Positions 47,424 to 56,749 of a stretch of 64,000 nucleotides of DNA are shown piece by piece. The notes beneath the pieces were generated by a model. It had not been told where the DNA came from, did no database searches, and saw nothing but the letters and a program-made list of their open reading frames with translations. Within the stretch, counting starts at the first letter, position 1. Every line of letters starts with the position of its first letter. Source of the stretch: JAJCZZ01 sp964569085. Lineage in GTDB: Bacteria; Gemmatimonadota; Gemmatimonadetes; Longimicrobiales; Gaopeijiaceae. The position numbers and the translations under genes were made by a program. Location of the stretch: positions 1 to 64,000 of the forward strand of contig CAZMTA010000013.1 of the NCBI GenBank assembly GCA_964569085.1, read 5' to 3'.

Positions 47424-49904
47424 ATGAACAACCTCTCGGCCGCCATGCTCCTGGTGGGGCTCTTCGTCTCGAGCTTCCTGCCGGGCCTCCGCCCGTCGCC
47501 GGCGCCCACCCCGGCGCCGTCGCCCTACGTCCACGCGGACGCGGCCGCGCTGCCCTCGCCGGTGCACCCGGTGGCGGGGCCGGAGGATGACGAGCTCGAC
47601 CCCAACGCCGTGGTCGAGGAGTACTGCACCCGGTGCCACAACGAGCGGCGGCTGCGCGGGAACCTCTCCCTGGAGGGCTTCGACGCCGCCGACCCGGCCG
47701 CTCGGTGGGAGACCGCCGAGCGGATGATCCGGAAGCTGCGGGCCGGCATGATGCCGCCCGCGGGAGCGGACCGTCCGCCCGAGGACTCCCTGATGATGCT
47801 CGCCTCCAGCCTGGAGGAGCGCATCGACGACCACGCCTCCTCCGAGCCCCGGGTGGGCGCCCGTCCCTACCAGCGGCTGACCCGCAGCGAGTACGCCCGG
47901 GCCATCTGGGACCTCCTGGGCCTCCAGGTGGACGTGGAGGGCCTGCTGCCCGCCGAGACCATGAGCGGCGGGTTCGACAACGTGGCCGACGTCCAGACCT
48001 TCTCGGCCACCCGCCTGGAGGCGTACCTGACCGCCGCCGGCGAGATCAGCCGCCTGGCGCTGGGCGACCCCCGGGCCACCCCGAAGGAGACCACCTACCG
48101 CGTGTCCCGCTACGCCGAGCAGCGCGAGCGCGTGCCCGGCGCCCCGGTGGGCACGCGGGGCGGGCTGTCGGTGATCCACAACTTCCCGGCCGACGGGGAC
48201 TACGTCTTCCGGATGTCCTTCCAGCACGAGTCCACGGGCAACTTCTTCGGGGCGACGGCGCCCTTCGACGAGCAGCTCGAGATCTCGGTGGACGGGGAGC
48301 GCCGCGCGCTCCTGCCCGTCGACCGGTTCATGCACCGGCAGGACCCCGACGGCGTGACGATCCGCAGCGAGCCCATCCACATCACCGCCGGGCCGAAGCG
48401 CGTCTCCATCGCGTTCCTGGAGACCTTCGAGGGGCCCATCGAGGACGTGGTCTCGCCCCACGAGTGGAGCCTGGCCGACAAGAAGATCGGCTACTCCTAC
48501 GGCGTCACCCCGCTGGCCCACATCCGGGACGCCGCCATCGGCGGACCGTACGACGCGAGCGGCGTGAGCGACTTCGAGGTGCGGGAGAACATCCTCACCT
48601 GCCATCCGGACCGGGGCGCCGAGCCCCGGGCGTGCGCGGAGGAGATCGTGCGCCGGCTGGCGCGTGAGGCGTACCGCCGGCCCCTGACCGACGGGGACGT
48701 CTCCGCCCTCATGCGCCTCTACGACGACGGGTCCGCCGAGGACGGCTTCGAGGCCGGGGTCCAGGTGGCGCTCCAGGGGATCCTGGCGAGCCCCGACTTC
48801 CTCTTCCGCATGGAAGAGCCCGTGGGCGAGGTGGCCGACGACGGCACCTTCCCGCTGAGCGACCTCGACCTGGCCTCACGGCTGTCGTACTTCCTGTGGG
48901 GCGCCGCTCCCGACGCCGAGCTCCTCCAGCTGGCCGAGGCCGGGATGCTCACCCGGGGCGACACGTACGAGGCCCAGGTGCGGCGGATGCTGGCCGACCC
49001 CCGGGCCGAGGCGCTGGGCTCGCGCTTCGCGTACATGTGGCTGCGGCTCCAGGACCTGGACAAGGTGCACCCCGACGCGCTCCAGTTCCCGGACTTCTAC
49101 CAGCAGCTCGCCGACGACATGGTGGAGGAGACGGAGCGCTTCTTCGTGAACCTCATCCGCGAGGACCGGAGCTTCTTCGAGATCCTCACCGCGGACTACT
49201 CCTTCATGAACGAGCGGCTGGCCCGCCACTACGGGATCCCCGGGATCAACGGCGAGCGCTTCCGGCGCGTGGAGTACCCCAGCGACGACCGGAGGGGGAT
49301 CCTGGGGCACGGCAGCGTCCTGACGCTGACGTCCCACGCCAACCGGACCTCGCCGGTGCTCCGCGGGAAGTGGATCATGGAGGTGCTGCTGGGCACGCCC
49401 CCGCCGCCGCCTCCGCCCAACGTCCCGGAGCTCGAGGAGGAGGCGGCCGCCGAGGACGGCCGTCTGCTCACGGTGAAGGAGAAGATGGAGATGCACCGGG
49501 CCAACCCCTCGTGCAACTCCTGCCACTCCATGATCGACCCCCTGGGGCTGGCCCTGGAGAACTTCGACGTGACGGGCTCCTACCGGATCCGTGACAACGG
49601 GATGCCCATCGTGGTCGAGGGCGAGCTGTACGACGGCACGCCCCTGCAGGGCCCGGCGGACCTGCGCTCCGCCCTCCTGAAGCGGGAGGAGTCGCTGGTG
49701 CGGGGCTTCACGGAGAACCTCATGGCGTACGCCCTGGGGCGGCGCACCGAGTACTACGACATGCCGACGGTGCGGGCCATCGAGGCCCGGGCCGAGGAGA
49801 ACGACTGGGCCATGTCGTCCTTCATCCTGGGCGTGGTGGAGAGTCCCGCCTTCCGGATGGGTCAGCTTCCGTCGTCGACGACGACGGATTCCGACGGGCA
49901 GTAG
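47424..49904 (+). CDS. DUF1592/DUF1588/DUF1587-type exported heme protein
   Basis: An 826-residue protein of the planctomycete-type DUF1587-DUF1592-DUF1588-DUF1585 architecture. After a signal segment comes a c-type heme site, Cys68-x-x-Cys71-His72 (CTRCHNERRLRGNLSLEGFD). DUF1587 follows (YQRLTRSEYARAIWDLLGL), then a carbohydrate-binding-like sandwich, DUF1592 (LSYFLWGAAPDAELL) and DUF1588 (RRGILGHGSVLTLTSHANRTSPVLRG). A second CxxCH is Cys697-Asn-Ser-Cys700-His701. It is periplasmic or surface-bound and perhaps takes part in oxidative breakdown of polymers. The DUF1552 partner follows. Confidence 0.88.
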   Translation: MNNLSAAMLLVGLFVSSFLPGLRPSPAPTPAPSPYVHADAAALPSPVHPVAGPEDDELDPNAVVEEYCTRCHNERRLRGNLSLEGFDAADPAARWETAERMIRKLRAGMMPPAGADRPPEDSLMMLASSLEERIDDHASSEPRVGARPYQRLTRSEYARAIWDLLGLQVDVEGLLPAETMSGGFDNVADVQTFSATRLEAYLTAAGEISRLALGDPRATPKETTYRVSRYAEQRERVPGAPVGTRGGLSVIHNFPADGDYVFRMSFQHESTGNFFGATAPFDEQLEISVDGERRALLPVDRFMHRQDPDGVTIRSEPIHITAGPKRVSIAFLETFEGPIEDVVSPHEWSLADKKIGYSYGVTPLAHIRDAAIGGPYDASGVSDFEVRENILTCHPDRGAEPRACAEEIVRRLAREAYRRPLTDGDVSALMRLYDDGSAEDGFEAGVQVALQGILASPDFLFRMEEPVGEVADDGTFPLSDLDLASRLSYFLWGAAPDAELLQLAEAGMLTRGDTYEAQVRRMLADPRAEALGSRFAYMWLRLQDLDKVHPDALQFPDFYQQLADDMVEETERFFVNLIREDRSFFEILTADYSFMNERLARHYGIPGINGERFRRVEYPSDDRRGILGHGSVLTLTSHANRTSPVLRGKWIMEVLLGTPPPPPPPNVPELEEEAAAEDGRLLTVKEKMEMHRANPSCNSCHSMIDPLGLALENFDVTGSYRIRDNGMPIVVEGELYDGTPLQGPADLRSALLKREESLVRGFTENLMAYALGRRTEYYDMPTVRAIEARAEENDWAMSSFILGVVESPAFRMGQLPSSTTTDSDGQ

Positions 49905-49967
49905 GCGAGCGGGACCGAGACACGCACGACCGAATCGACGGCGAACCGAACGAGCGGAGATCCAGAC

Positions 49968-51353
49968 ATGTTCATAACCGGCACCCACATTCCCCGACGC
50001 ACCTTCCTCCAGGGGATGGGCGCGGCGGTGGCGCTTCCGCTCCTCGACGCCATGATCCCGGCGGGCCGCCTGGCGGCGGCCACCCGGGCCGAGATGGACG
50101 CGACCCGGCTCGTGGCCATCGAGATGGTCCACGGCGCCGCGGGCGCGAGCCCGTACGGCCTCCAGCAGAACCTCTGGTCCCCGGCGGGGCTGGGCCGGGA
50201 CTTCGACCTGGCCGGCACGAGCCTCGAGCCCCTCGAGGCGTACCGTGACTACCTGACCATCATCAGCAACACGGACGTGCGCTCCGCCGAGGCCATGAAG
50301 CCCAAGGAGATCGGCGGCGACCACTTCCGGTCCAGCGCGGTCTACCTCACCCAGTCCCACCCGAAGCAGACCGAGGGCTCGGACATCTTCGTGGGCGAGT
50401 CCATGGACCAGATGTACGCCCGGCGCTTCGGGCAGGACACGCCCATCCCGTCCATGCAGCTCTGCATCGAGAACGTGGACCAGGCCGGGGGCTGCGCGTA
50501 CGGCTACGCCTGCGTGTACACCGACTCGATCTCGTGGGCGTCGCCCACCGAGCCGCTCCCCATGATCCGCGATCCCCGGGTGGCCTTCGACCAGCTCTTC
50601 GGCACCGGCGGCACCCCCGAGGAGCGGGCCCGGCGGCGGCGCGCCAAGGCCAGCATCCTGGACTTCATCACCGGGCGCGTGGCGGACCTCAAGCGGGAGC
50701 TGGGGACCGACGACGCGCGGCGCCTGGACCAGTACCTGGAGAACATCCGGGAGATCGAGCGCCGCATCCAGATGGTGGAGGCGCAGAACACGAGCGGCCA
50801 GGCCCGGGAGCTCCCCGAAGCCCCGGCGGGCGTGCCCGACGACTTCGAAGAGCACGTGAAGCTCATGTTCGACCTCCAGGCCCTCGCCTTCGCCTCGGAC
50901 ATGACGCGGGTCTTCTCGTTCAAGATGGGCCGCGACTCCTCGGCCCGGGTCTACCCGGACAGCGGCGTGGACAAGCCCTTCCACCCCGCCAGCCACCACG
51001 GCGGGAACGAGCGCAACATCCACGACTTCGCCGAGATCAACAAATACCACGTGAGCATGCTCCCGTACTTCATGGATCGGCTCAGGAGCATCGACGAGGG
51101 CGAGATGAACCTCCTGGACAAGACCATGATCATGTACGGCTCGCCCATGGGCGATCCCAACGTGCACAACCACAAGCGCTGCCCGCTCTTCGTGGCCGGC
51201 GGGGCCAACGGGCAGCTCCAGGGGAACCTCCACCTGAAGGCCCCCGACGGCACGCCCATGGCCAACGCCATGCTCAGCCTCATGCACAAGCTCGGGATGG
51301 ACGACGTCGAGGACTTCGGCGACAGCACCGGCACCCTGGGGCTGGAGGTCTGA
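49968..51353 (+). CDS. DUF1552 domain protein, Tat-exported
   Basis: A 461-residue protein starting MFITGTHIPRRTFLQGMGAAVALPLLDAM, a clear twin-arginine signal. The DUF1552 domain shows GGDHFRSSAVYLTQSHPKQT, a QAGGCAYGYACVYTDSISW segment and the late DFAEINKYHVSMLPYFMDRL. The fold belongs near the DUF1501/sulfatase-like alkaline phosphatase superfamily. It is nearly always found beside DUF1592 proteins, as here 63 bases downstream. The Tat signal implies it is folded with a cofactor before export. Reaction unknown. Confidence 0.88.
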   Translation: MFITGTHIPRRTFLQGMGAAVALPLLDAMIPAGRLAAATRAEMDATRLVAIEMVHGAAGASPYGLQQNLWSPAGLGRDFDLAGTSLEPLEAYRDYLTIISNTDVRSAEAMKPKEIGGDHFRSSAVYLTQSHPKQTEGSDIFVGESMDQMYARRFGQDTPIPSMQLCIENVDQAGGCAYGYACVYTDSISWASPTEPLPMIRDPRVAFDQLFGTGGTPEERARRRRAKASILDFITGRVADLKRELGTDDARRLDQYLENIREIERRIQMVEAQNTSGQARELPEAPAGVPDDFEEHVKLMFDLQALAFASDMTRVFSFKMGRDSSARVYPDSGVDKPFHPASHHGGNERNIHDFAEINKYHVSMLPYFMDRLRSIDEGEMNLLDKTMIMYGSPMGDPNVHNHKRCPLFVAGGANGQLQGNLHLKAPDGTPMANAMLSLMHKLGMDDVEDFGDSTGTLGLEV

Positions 51354-51355
51354 GC

Positions 51356-53212
51356 ATGCGGGAGCTGATCGACCGGGTGTCGTCCCGGAGCCTCCGGGAG
51401 GCCGTGAGCGCCTTCCTGGTGATCTTCATGGTGGGCGCCGCGCCCGCCGGGCAGCTCGACGCGGACGCCTTCGCCGCCGGTGCCCCGGCGCTCCCCGCCG
51501 ACCTCCTGGCGGACGCCCCCGTGGCCGACGCGGCCGAGCGGGACGACGCCTCCATGGTGCGCACGCTCGTGGAGAGCGGCGCGGACGTGAACGCCGCCCA
51601 GGGCGACGGCATGACCGCGCTGCACTGGGCCGCGCGGAACGGGAACGAGGAGCTGGCCCGCTTCCTGGTGGACCGGGGCGCGGCCCTGGAGGCCGGGACG
51701 CGGATCGGCGCCTACACGCCCCTCCACATGGCCGCTCGCGCCGGCGAGGCCGGGGTGGTGGCCCTGCTCCTCGGGGCCGGGGCCGACGTGGGGGCCTCCT
51801 CCAGCATCGGTGGGGTGACCCCGCTCCACTTCGCCGCCGAGGCCGGCTCGGCCCGAGCGGTCGAGCTCCTCGTGGAGAGCGGCGCCGAGGTCGACGCCGT
51901 CGAGGAGAAGTGGGGGCAGACCCCGCTGATCTTCGCCGCGTCCCACGACCGCCTGGAGGCCGTACGCGCCCTGGTGGCCGCCGGCGCGGACGTGGGCCAC
52001 GAGACCCGCGTGGAGGACGTGGTGGCCGTCTTCGAGGAGCGCCAGCGGCTGGAGCGGGAGCGCCAGCGCCGCCTCGAGGCCCGGCGCGCCGGGGTCGACC
52101 CGGCCACCGCCGAGGCGGCCGAGCGGGAGGCCGCCGAGCGGCGGAGCCAGGAGTCGGCGACGGAGCGCGCCCAACGCGAGGCCGAGGAGGAGGCCAACCG
52201 CCCCATCGAGGAGCCCGAGCCCATGTCCTACGCGGAGCTCGTGGGCGGCCACGGGGGCCTGACGCCCCTGCTGCACGCGGTGCGCGAGGGGCACACCCGC
52301 ATCGCGCGGGCGCTCCTGGAAGCGGGCGCGGACCTGAACCAGCCGAGCGGCGGGGACCACACCACCCCGCTGCTCATGGCCACCATCAACGGCCACTTCG
52401 ACCTGGCGGCGGAGCTCCTGGAGCGGGGCGCGGATCCGAACCTGGCGAGCACGGCGGGCAACCAGCCCCTCTACGCCACCATCAACACCCACTGGGCGCC
52501 CAAGTCGCGCTACCCGCAGCAGCACGCCTACAAGCAGCAGCAGACCACCCACCTGGAGCTCATGGAGGCCCTCCTCGAGGCCGGCGCGGACGTGAACGCC
52601 CGCCTGGAGAAGCACCTCTGGTACATGTCGTTCAACTTCGACCTGCTCCAGGTCGACACCAGGGGCGCCACGCCCTTCTGGCGGGCGGCCTACGGCCTGG
52701 ACATCCCGGCCATGCGGCTCCTGCTGGCCCACGGCGCCGATCCGGAGATTCCCACCATGAAGGTGCCGGAGCGGCGCTACCGGCAGAGCGACGAGGAGGA
52801 GCCGGACCACTCCGGGCTGCCTCCCGTCCCGGTGGGCGGGCCGGCCATCTTCCCCATCCACGCCGCCTCCGGCGTGGGGTACGGGCAGGGGTTCGCGGCC
52901 AACGCCCACCGCCACGTCGTGGACGGCTGGGTGCCCGCGGTGCGCTTCCTGGTGGAGGAGGTGGGCGCGGACGTGAACGCCCGGGACCACAACGGCTACA
53001 CCCCGCTGCACCACGCCGCCTCCCGGGGCGACAACGAGCTCATCCACTACCTGGTGGACCACGGAGCCGACGTCACCGCCGTGAGCCGCGAGGGGCAGAC
53101 CACCGCCGACATGGCCAACGGTCCGTACCAGCGGACGCAGCCCTACCCGGCCACCGTGGAGCTCCTGGAGGAGCTGGGCGCGGTGAACAACCACAACTGC
53201 GTCTCCTGTTGA
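51356..53212 (+). CDS. Exported ankyrin-repeat protein
   Basis: A 618-residue protein starting at ATG 51356, 2 bases after the DUF1552 stop. A hydrophobic signal segment (AVSAFLVIFMVGAAPAG) precedes about ten ankyrin repeats (DGMTALHWAARNGNEELARFLVDRGAALEAG and similar). They are broken at about residues 220-285 by a charged, probably coiled-coil insert (ERQRLERERQRRLEARRAG). The C-terminal end is NHNCVSC, two cysteines that could be redox active or attach to a partner. Ankyrin repeats bind proteins; the neighbouring DUF1592/DUF1552 pair is the obvious candidate. Confidence 0.82.
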   Translation: MRELIDRVSSRSLREAVSAFLVIFMVGAAPAGQLDADAFAAGAPALPADLLADAPVADAAERDDASMVRTLVESGADVNAAQGDGMTALHWAARNGNEELARFLVDRGAALEAGTRIGAYTPLHMAARAGEAGVVALLLGAGADVGASSSIGGVTPLHFAAEAGSARAVELLVESGAEVDAVEEKWGQTPLIFAASHDRLEAVRALVAAGADVGHETRVEDVVAVFEERQRLERERQRRLEARRAGVDPATAEAAEREAAERRSQESATERAQREAEEEANRPIEEPEPMSYAELVGGHGGLTPLLHAVREGHTRIARALLEAGADLNQPSGGDHTTPLLMATINGHFDLAAELLERGADPNLASTAGNQPLYATINTHWAPKSRYPQQHAYKQQQTTHLELMEALLEAGADVNARLEKHLWYMSFNFDLLQVDTRGATPFWRAAYGLDIPAMRLLLAHGADPEIPTMKVPERRYRQSDEEEPDHSGLPPVPVGGPAIFPIHAASGVGYGQGFAANAHRHVVDGWVPAVRFLVEEVGADVNARDHNGYTPLHHAASRGDNELIHYLVDHGADVTAVSREGQTTADMANGPYQRTQPYPATVELLEELGAVNNHNCVSC

Positions 53213-53277
53213 GGCCGCGCCGGGGCGATCGGGCCCCTGCGTAGACCGGCGGGGGAGGGGAGGGCGGGTCGGCCCGG

Positions 53278-54603
53278 ATGAGCAGCGCCGTCGATCCCAC
53301 CGTGGGGCCCGCCCCCTTCTCGCGGTTCTATCTGCCGCTGGCGGCCACGAGCCTCCTGCTCACGGCCACCAACCCCCTCCTGGCCGCCGCCCTGGCCCGC
53401 ACCGCCGACCCCGCCGTGGCCCTCTCGGGCTACGGCGTGGCCTTCGCCCTCACCGGCGTCCTGTACGCGCCCCTCCTGGTGGTGCAGCAGGTGGCGGCCC
53501 AGCGTCTGCTGGAGGCCCGGGACCTCAAGCCCGTGCGGACCTTCGCGCTGGTGCTGGGCCTGCTCCTCTCGGCGCTGGCGGTCCTGGTGGCCTTCACCCC
53601 CCTGGGCGTGTGGATCTTCCGCACCGTGGTGGGCGTCGACGGCCCCATCCTGGACGAGGCGCTGGAGGCCATGGGCGTGCTCTGGCCGGTGCCCCTCCTC
53701 ACCGGGGTGCGGGCGCTGCACCAGGGGCGCCTGGTGGCGGGGCACCGCACCAACCCCATCGCGTCGGCGACGGGGGTGCGGACCGCCGTCCTGGCCGGCG
53801 TGGCCTTCGTCCTGGCCGCGGGCGGCGGGGGCGCGTGGGTCGGGGGCGTGGCCTTCACCACCGGGCTGTTCGCCGAGACGCTCCTGGTGTCCTTCGCCCC
53901 GGCGCCCACCCCCGAGGCCCCGGAGAAGACCGAGCTGGAGCAGCCCGGGGAGGACCGGCTCCTGGCCTTCTCCGGCCCCCTCATGCTCAACGTGCTCCTG
54001 TGGTGGAGCACGCCCCTCATCATCAACTCGGTACTGGCCCGGACCCCGGAGCCGGACTGCTCCATCGCGGCCTTCACGGTGGTGGAGGCGGTGGCGTGGT
54101 TCCTCACGGCCCCGGTGGGGCAGCTGCAGCACGCCTCCCTGGCGCTGGTGGACTGCCGGGACGCCCACCGGAGGGTGCGGGTCTACGCGGCCGTCCTGGC
54201 CGTGGGGGTGACCGGGCTCCTCCTGGTCCTCTCCCTCCCGGCCATCCGGGAGTGGATCCTGTGGACCGGCTTCCGCCTGGACCCGTCGCTCCTCGAGCCG
54301 GCGGGGCTGGCCTTCCCGGTGGCGGCGCTCTACCCGGCGCTCTACGGGCACCGCCAGTACTACCAGGGGATCTTCGTCCGCACCGGGTGCACGAAGCTCG
54401 TGGGGCGGGGGGCGGTGCTGCGCGTCGGGGTGATCCTGGCGGCGGCGCCGCTGCTGCTGGCGGCCATGGGGGAGAACGGAGCCCGCATGGGCGTCACGCT
54501 GGCGGTGGTGGGGCTCCTGGCGGAGAACGTCTTCCTGGAGATCCAGGCGCGGAGGCGAGCGCTGCCCCTGCTGGAGGGGCCGGAGCCGGCGCCCTCGTTC
54601 TAG
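53278..54603 (+). CDS. MATE-like / ANKH-like multidrug or polyanion exporter
   Basis: A 441-residue membrane protein with about 12 helices. The N-terminus (SRFYLPLAATSLLLTATNPLLAAALARTADPAVALSGYGVAFALTGVLYAPLLVVQQVAAQRLLEA in form) recalls the MOP flippase superfamily and in particular the progressive-ankylosis (ANKH) branch, whose animal members export ATP, pyrophosphate and citrate. I cannot separate it from true MATE efflux pumps by eye. It stands alone between the ankyrin gene and the convergent lipoprotein. Confidence 0.65.
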   Translation: MSSAVDPTVGPAPFSRFYLPLAATSLLLTATNPLLAAALARTADPAVALSGYGVAFALTGVLYAPLLVVQQVAAQRLLEARDLKPVRTFALVLGLLLSALAVLVAFTPLGVWIFRTVVGVDGPILDEALEAMGVLWPVPLLTGVRALHQGRLVAGHRTNPIASATGVRTAVLAGVAFVLAAGGGGAWVGGVAFTTGLFAETLLVSFAPAPTPEAPEKTELEQPGEDRLLAFSGPLMLNVLLWWSTPLIINSVLARTPEPDCSIAAFTVVEAVAWFLTAPVGQLQHASLALVDCRDAHRRVRVYAAVLAVGVTGLLLVLSLPAIREWILWTGFRLDPSLLEPAGLAFPVAALYPALYGHRQYYQGIFVRTGCTKLVGRGAVLRVGVILAAAPLLLAAMGENGARMGVTLAVVGLLAENVFLEIQARRRALPLLEGPEPAPSF

Positions 54604-54613
54604 CGCCGGGGCC

Positions 54614-55327
54614 TCAGGACTCGGTCGGCTCGTCCTCGGCGGCGTCGGGCCAGGGCTCCACGGTCCAGTCCTCCAGCTCCACGTCCAGGCGATGGTTCAC
54701 CCGGATTCCGGGGATGCCGTGGGGGCGAGCCCGGGGCGTCGGCATGGTGTGGACCACGGTCCCGTTGACGAGGAACCGCGTCTCCTCCGCTCCGGCCTCC
54801 ACCGCCAGCTCGTTGCGCGGCTCGTCGCCTTCGGCGGCCACCCGGACCACGGCGGGGTGGGGCGTCCAGTCCACCAGCGTCTCGGTGGTCTCGCCGCGGC
54901 GGCGCTTCACCAGGAAGTCGCCGGTGCCGCGCACCAGCATGTACGTGTACTCCTGGTCCGGCCCGTCGAGGTCCCGGCCGCCCACGAAGATCCCGTAGGC
55001 CTCCCGGTATCCCACCGGCGCTCCGCGCTGGAGGAAGGAGGCGCGCACCGCGAACCGGTCCCGGGAGACGGCGTCCTCGGCGCGCCAGGCGATCCCGGCG
55101 GGGCCGGTGGTCACGTGGAGGTCCGCGCGTCCCGCGCGCCCGGGCCGGAGGAGGAACTCGCCGGGATCGCTCCGCTCGCTGTCCAGGCGGAAGGCGTATC
55201 CCTCGGGGGTCTGGGGCGTCGTGTCCTCGGCGGCCACCACGGCGGTCTCGGGCGCCGGCTCGGCGCAGGCGGACGCCACGAGGAGCGCCGCAGCCAGCGG
55301 GAGCGCGCCCCGGAGCCGTCGCCTCAA
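54614..55327 (-). CDS. Hypothetical lipoprotein with a laminin/concanavalin-like domain
   Basis: A 237-residue lipoprotein. The only suitable start is TTG 55327, overlapping the VWA gene stop (TTGA); a lipoprotein signal follows at once (LPLAAALLVASACAEP). The mature domain (GYREAYGIFVGGRDLDGPDQEYTYMLVRGTGDFLVKRRRG, then VNGTVVHTMPTP and PGIRVNHRLDVELEDW) resembles the jelly-roll of DUF1080/family-16-like proteins. Function unknown. The rare TTG start may keep its level low relative to the VWA protein. Confidence 0.65.
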   Translation of the reverse strand: MRRRLRGALPLAAALLVASACAEPAPETAVVAAEDTTPQTPEGYAFRLDSERSDPGEFLLRPGRAGRADLHVTTGPAGIAWRAEDAVSRDRFAVRASFLQRGAPVGYREAYGIFVGGRDLDGPDQEYTYMLVRGTGDFLVKRRRGETTETLVDWTPHPAVVRVAAEGDEPRNELAVEAGAEETRFLVNGTVVHTMPTPRARPHGIPGIRVNHRLDVELEDWTVEPWPDAAEDEPTES

Positions 55328-56616
55328 CCCACCCTCCGCCGCTTCCGCTTCATGAAGTCCATCATGATGTACTGCCCCAGCGTGAGGGTGGTGGTGAAGT
55401 ACGCCTTCCCCCGGGCGATCTCCGAGACCTTCTTCACGAACTGCACCAGGTACGGGTCCTGGGCAAGCATGAAGGTGTTGATGGGGATGCCCGCCTTCCG
55501 GCACGCCGCCACCTCCTGGAAGGTCCGCTTGAGGATGCGGGGGTCGAGGCCGCCGGAGTTGGTGAACACCCGGCCGTCGGGGAGCGTCATGGCGCTGGGC
55601 TTCCCGTCGGTGATCATGATGATCTGGCGCATGTCCTTCTTCTGCGCCGTGAGGATGCGCCGGGCCACCTCGAAGCCTTCGGCCGTGTTGGTGTGGAAGG
55701 GCCCGACCTGGGCCTTGGCGAGCTGGGACAGCGGGATCTCCTCGGCGCGATCGCCGAAGGTGACCACGTGGAGGGAGTCCCCCGGGAACTTGGTGCGGAT
55801 GAGGTGGGACAGCGCCAGCGCCACCCGCTTGGCCGGGGCGAAGCGGTCCTCGCCGTAGAGCACCATGGAGTGGCTGATGTCCAGCATGAGCACCGTGGCG
55901 CAGCTCGACCGGTACTCGGACTGGTGCACCATGAGATCGCCGTGCTCCAGGTTCAGCGGCACCTGGAGCCCCTCCCGCTCGATGGCGTTCTTGAGGGTGG
56001 CGGGGATGTCCAGGTTCATGGTGTCCCCGAACTCGTACGGCTTCGAGACCGCCTCCGCCTCGATCCCGGTGGAGAGGTGGGGCGTCTCGTGGGAGCCGGC
56101 GCTGGACTTGCCCAGGGCGCCCAGGAGCCCCTTGAGCGCGCGGTAGCCCAGGAAGTCCATCCCCTTCTGGGTGAGGGAGAAGTTGACCTGCTGCGCCGCC
56201 TGCTTGGCCTCGTCGACGTTCCCCTGGCCGGTGACGTCGTAGGTGGCTCCGGGCATCTGGGGATTGCCCGTCTCCAGGTTGATGTAGCCCTCCTCCACCA
56301 TCTTCTGGATGAGGTCGTCCAGGAGCTCGGCGATGGCCTGCTGGACGGCCTCGTCCCCCTGGCCCTCGCCCCGGAGCTCCTCGAGCATCTCCGGGGTGAG
56401 CTGGCCGCTCTCGATGAGCGCCTTCAGGAGGGCGTTCTTCAGCGCGTCGGTGGAGGAGGTGTCGTCCAGGCCCGACCAGCCCCAGTAGGGGTGGTAGCTG
56501 GGGCCGCCCGCGAAGCCGCCGTCCATGAGGAAGTCGGAGAGGTGCTCCAGGAGGCCCTGGAGGTTCAGGGCGTCCAGCCAGCCTCCCTTGTACTTCGTGT
56601 AGGTGGTGAAGCGCAT
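55324..56616 (-). CDS. VWA-domain protein
   Basis: A 430-residue protein; ATG 56616 (MRFTTYTKYKGGWLDALN) preferred over an earlier start with a proline-rich extension. The N-terminal half is helical and acidic, containing EELRGEGQGDEAVQQAIAELLDDLIQKM. The C-terminal half is a von Willebrand A domain whose metal site is seen in VLMLDISHSMVLYG (DxSxS) and IIMITDGKPSA. No signal peptide, so it is cytosolic. Such proteins often pair with MoxR-type AAA+ ATPases in protein or cofactor maturation, but none is present here. Translationally coupled to the lipoprotein downstream. Confidence 0.8.
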   Translation of the reverse strand: MRFTTYTKYKGGWLDALNLQGLLEHLSDFLMDGGFAGGPSYHPYWGWSGLDDTSSTDALKNALLKALIESGQLTPEMLEELRGEGQGDEAVQQAIAELLDDLIQKMVEEGYINLETGNPQMPGATYDVTGQGNVDEAKQAAQQVNFSLTQKGMDFLGYRALKGLLGALGKSSAGSHETPHLSTGIEAEAVSKPYEFGDTMNLDIPATLKNAIEREGLQVPLNLEHGDLMVHQSEYRSSCATVLMLDISHSMVLYGEDRFAPAKRVALALSHLIRTKFPGDSLHVVTFGDRAEEIPLSQLAKAQVGPFHTNTAEGFEVARRILTAQKKDMRQIIMITDGKPSAMTLPDGRVFTNSGGLDPRILKRTFQEVAACRKAGIPINTFMLAQDPYLVQFVKKVSEIARGKAYFTTTLTLGQYIMMDFMKRKRRRVG

Positions 56617-56715
56617 GGTGGGAATCTGGCCGCCGAAGGGAGGTTTCGCACGCGGGAGGGTGGGTTGTACGGGCGCCGGGGCGGGCGGTTCCCCGGCGCC
56701 GAGGGTGCCGGGCCG

Positions 56716-56744
56716 CTGACCGGACCCCGCGCACTCCCTACCTT
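56716..56744 (+). promoter_or_regulatory. Promoter of mutY, probably leaderless
   Basis: CTGACC (56716-56721), 17 bases, then TACCTT (56739-56744), ending 5 bases before the ATG at 56750. No ribosome-binding site is seen between them. Confidence 0.5.
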
Positions 56745-56749
56745 CCGGC

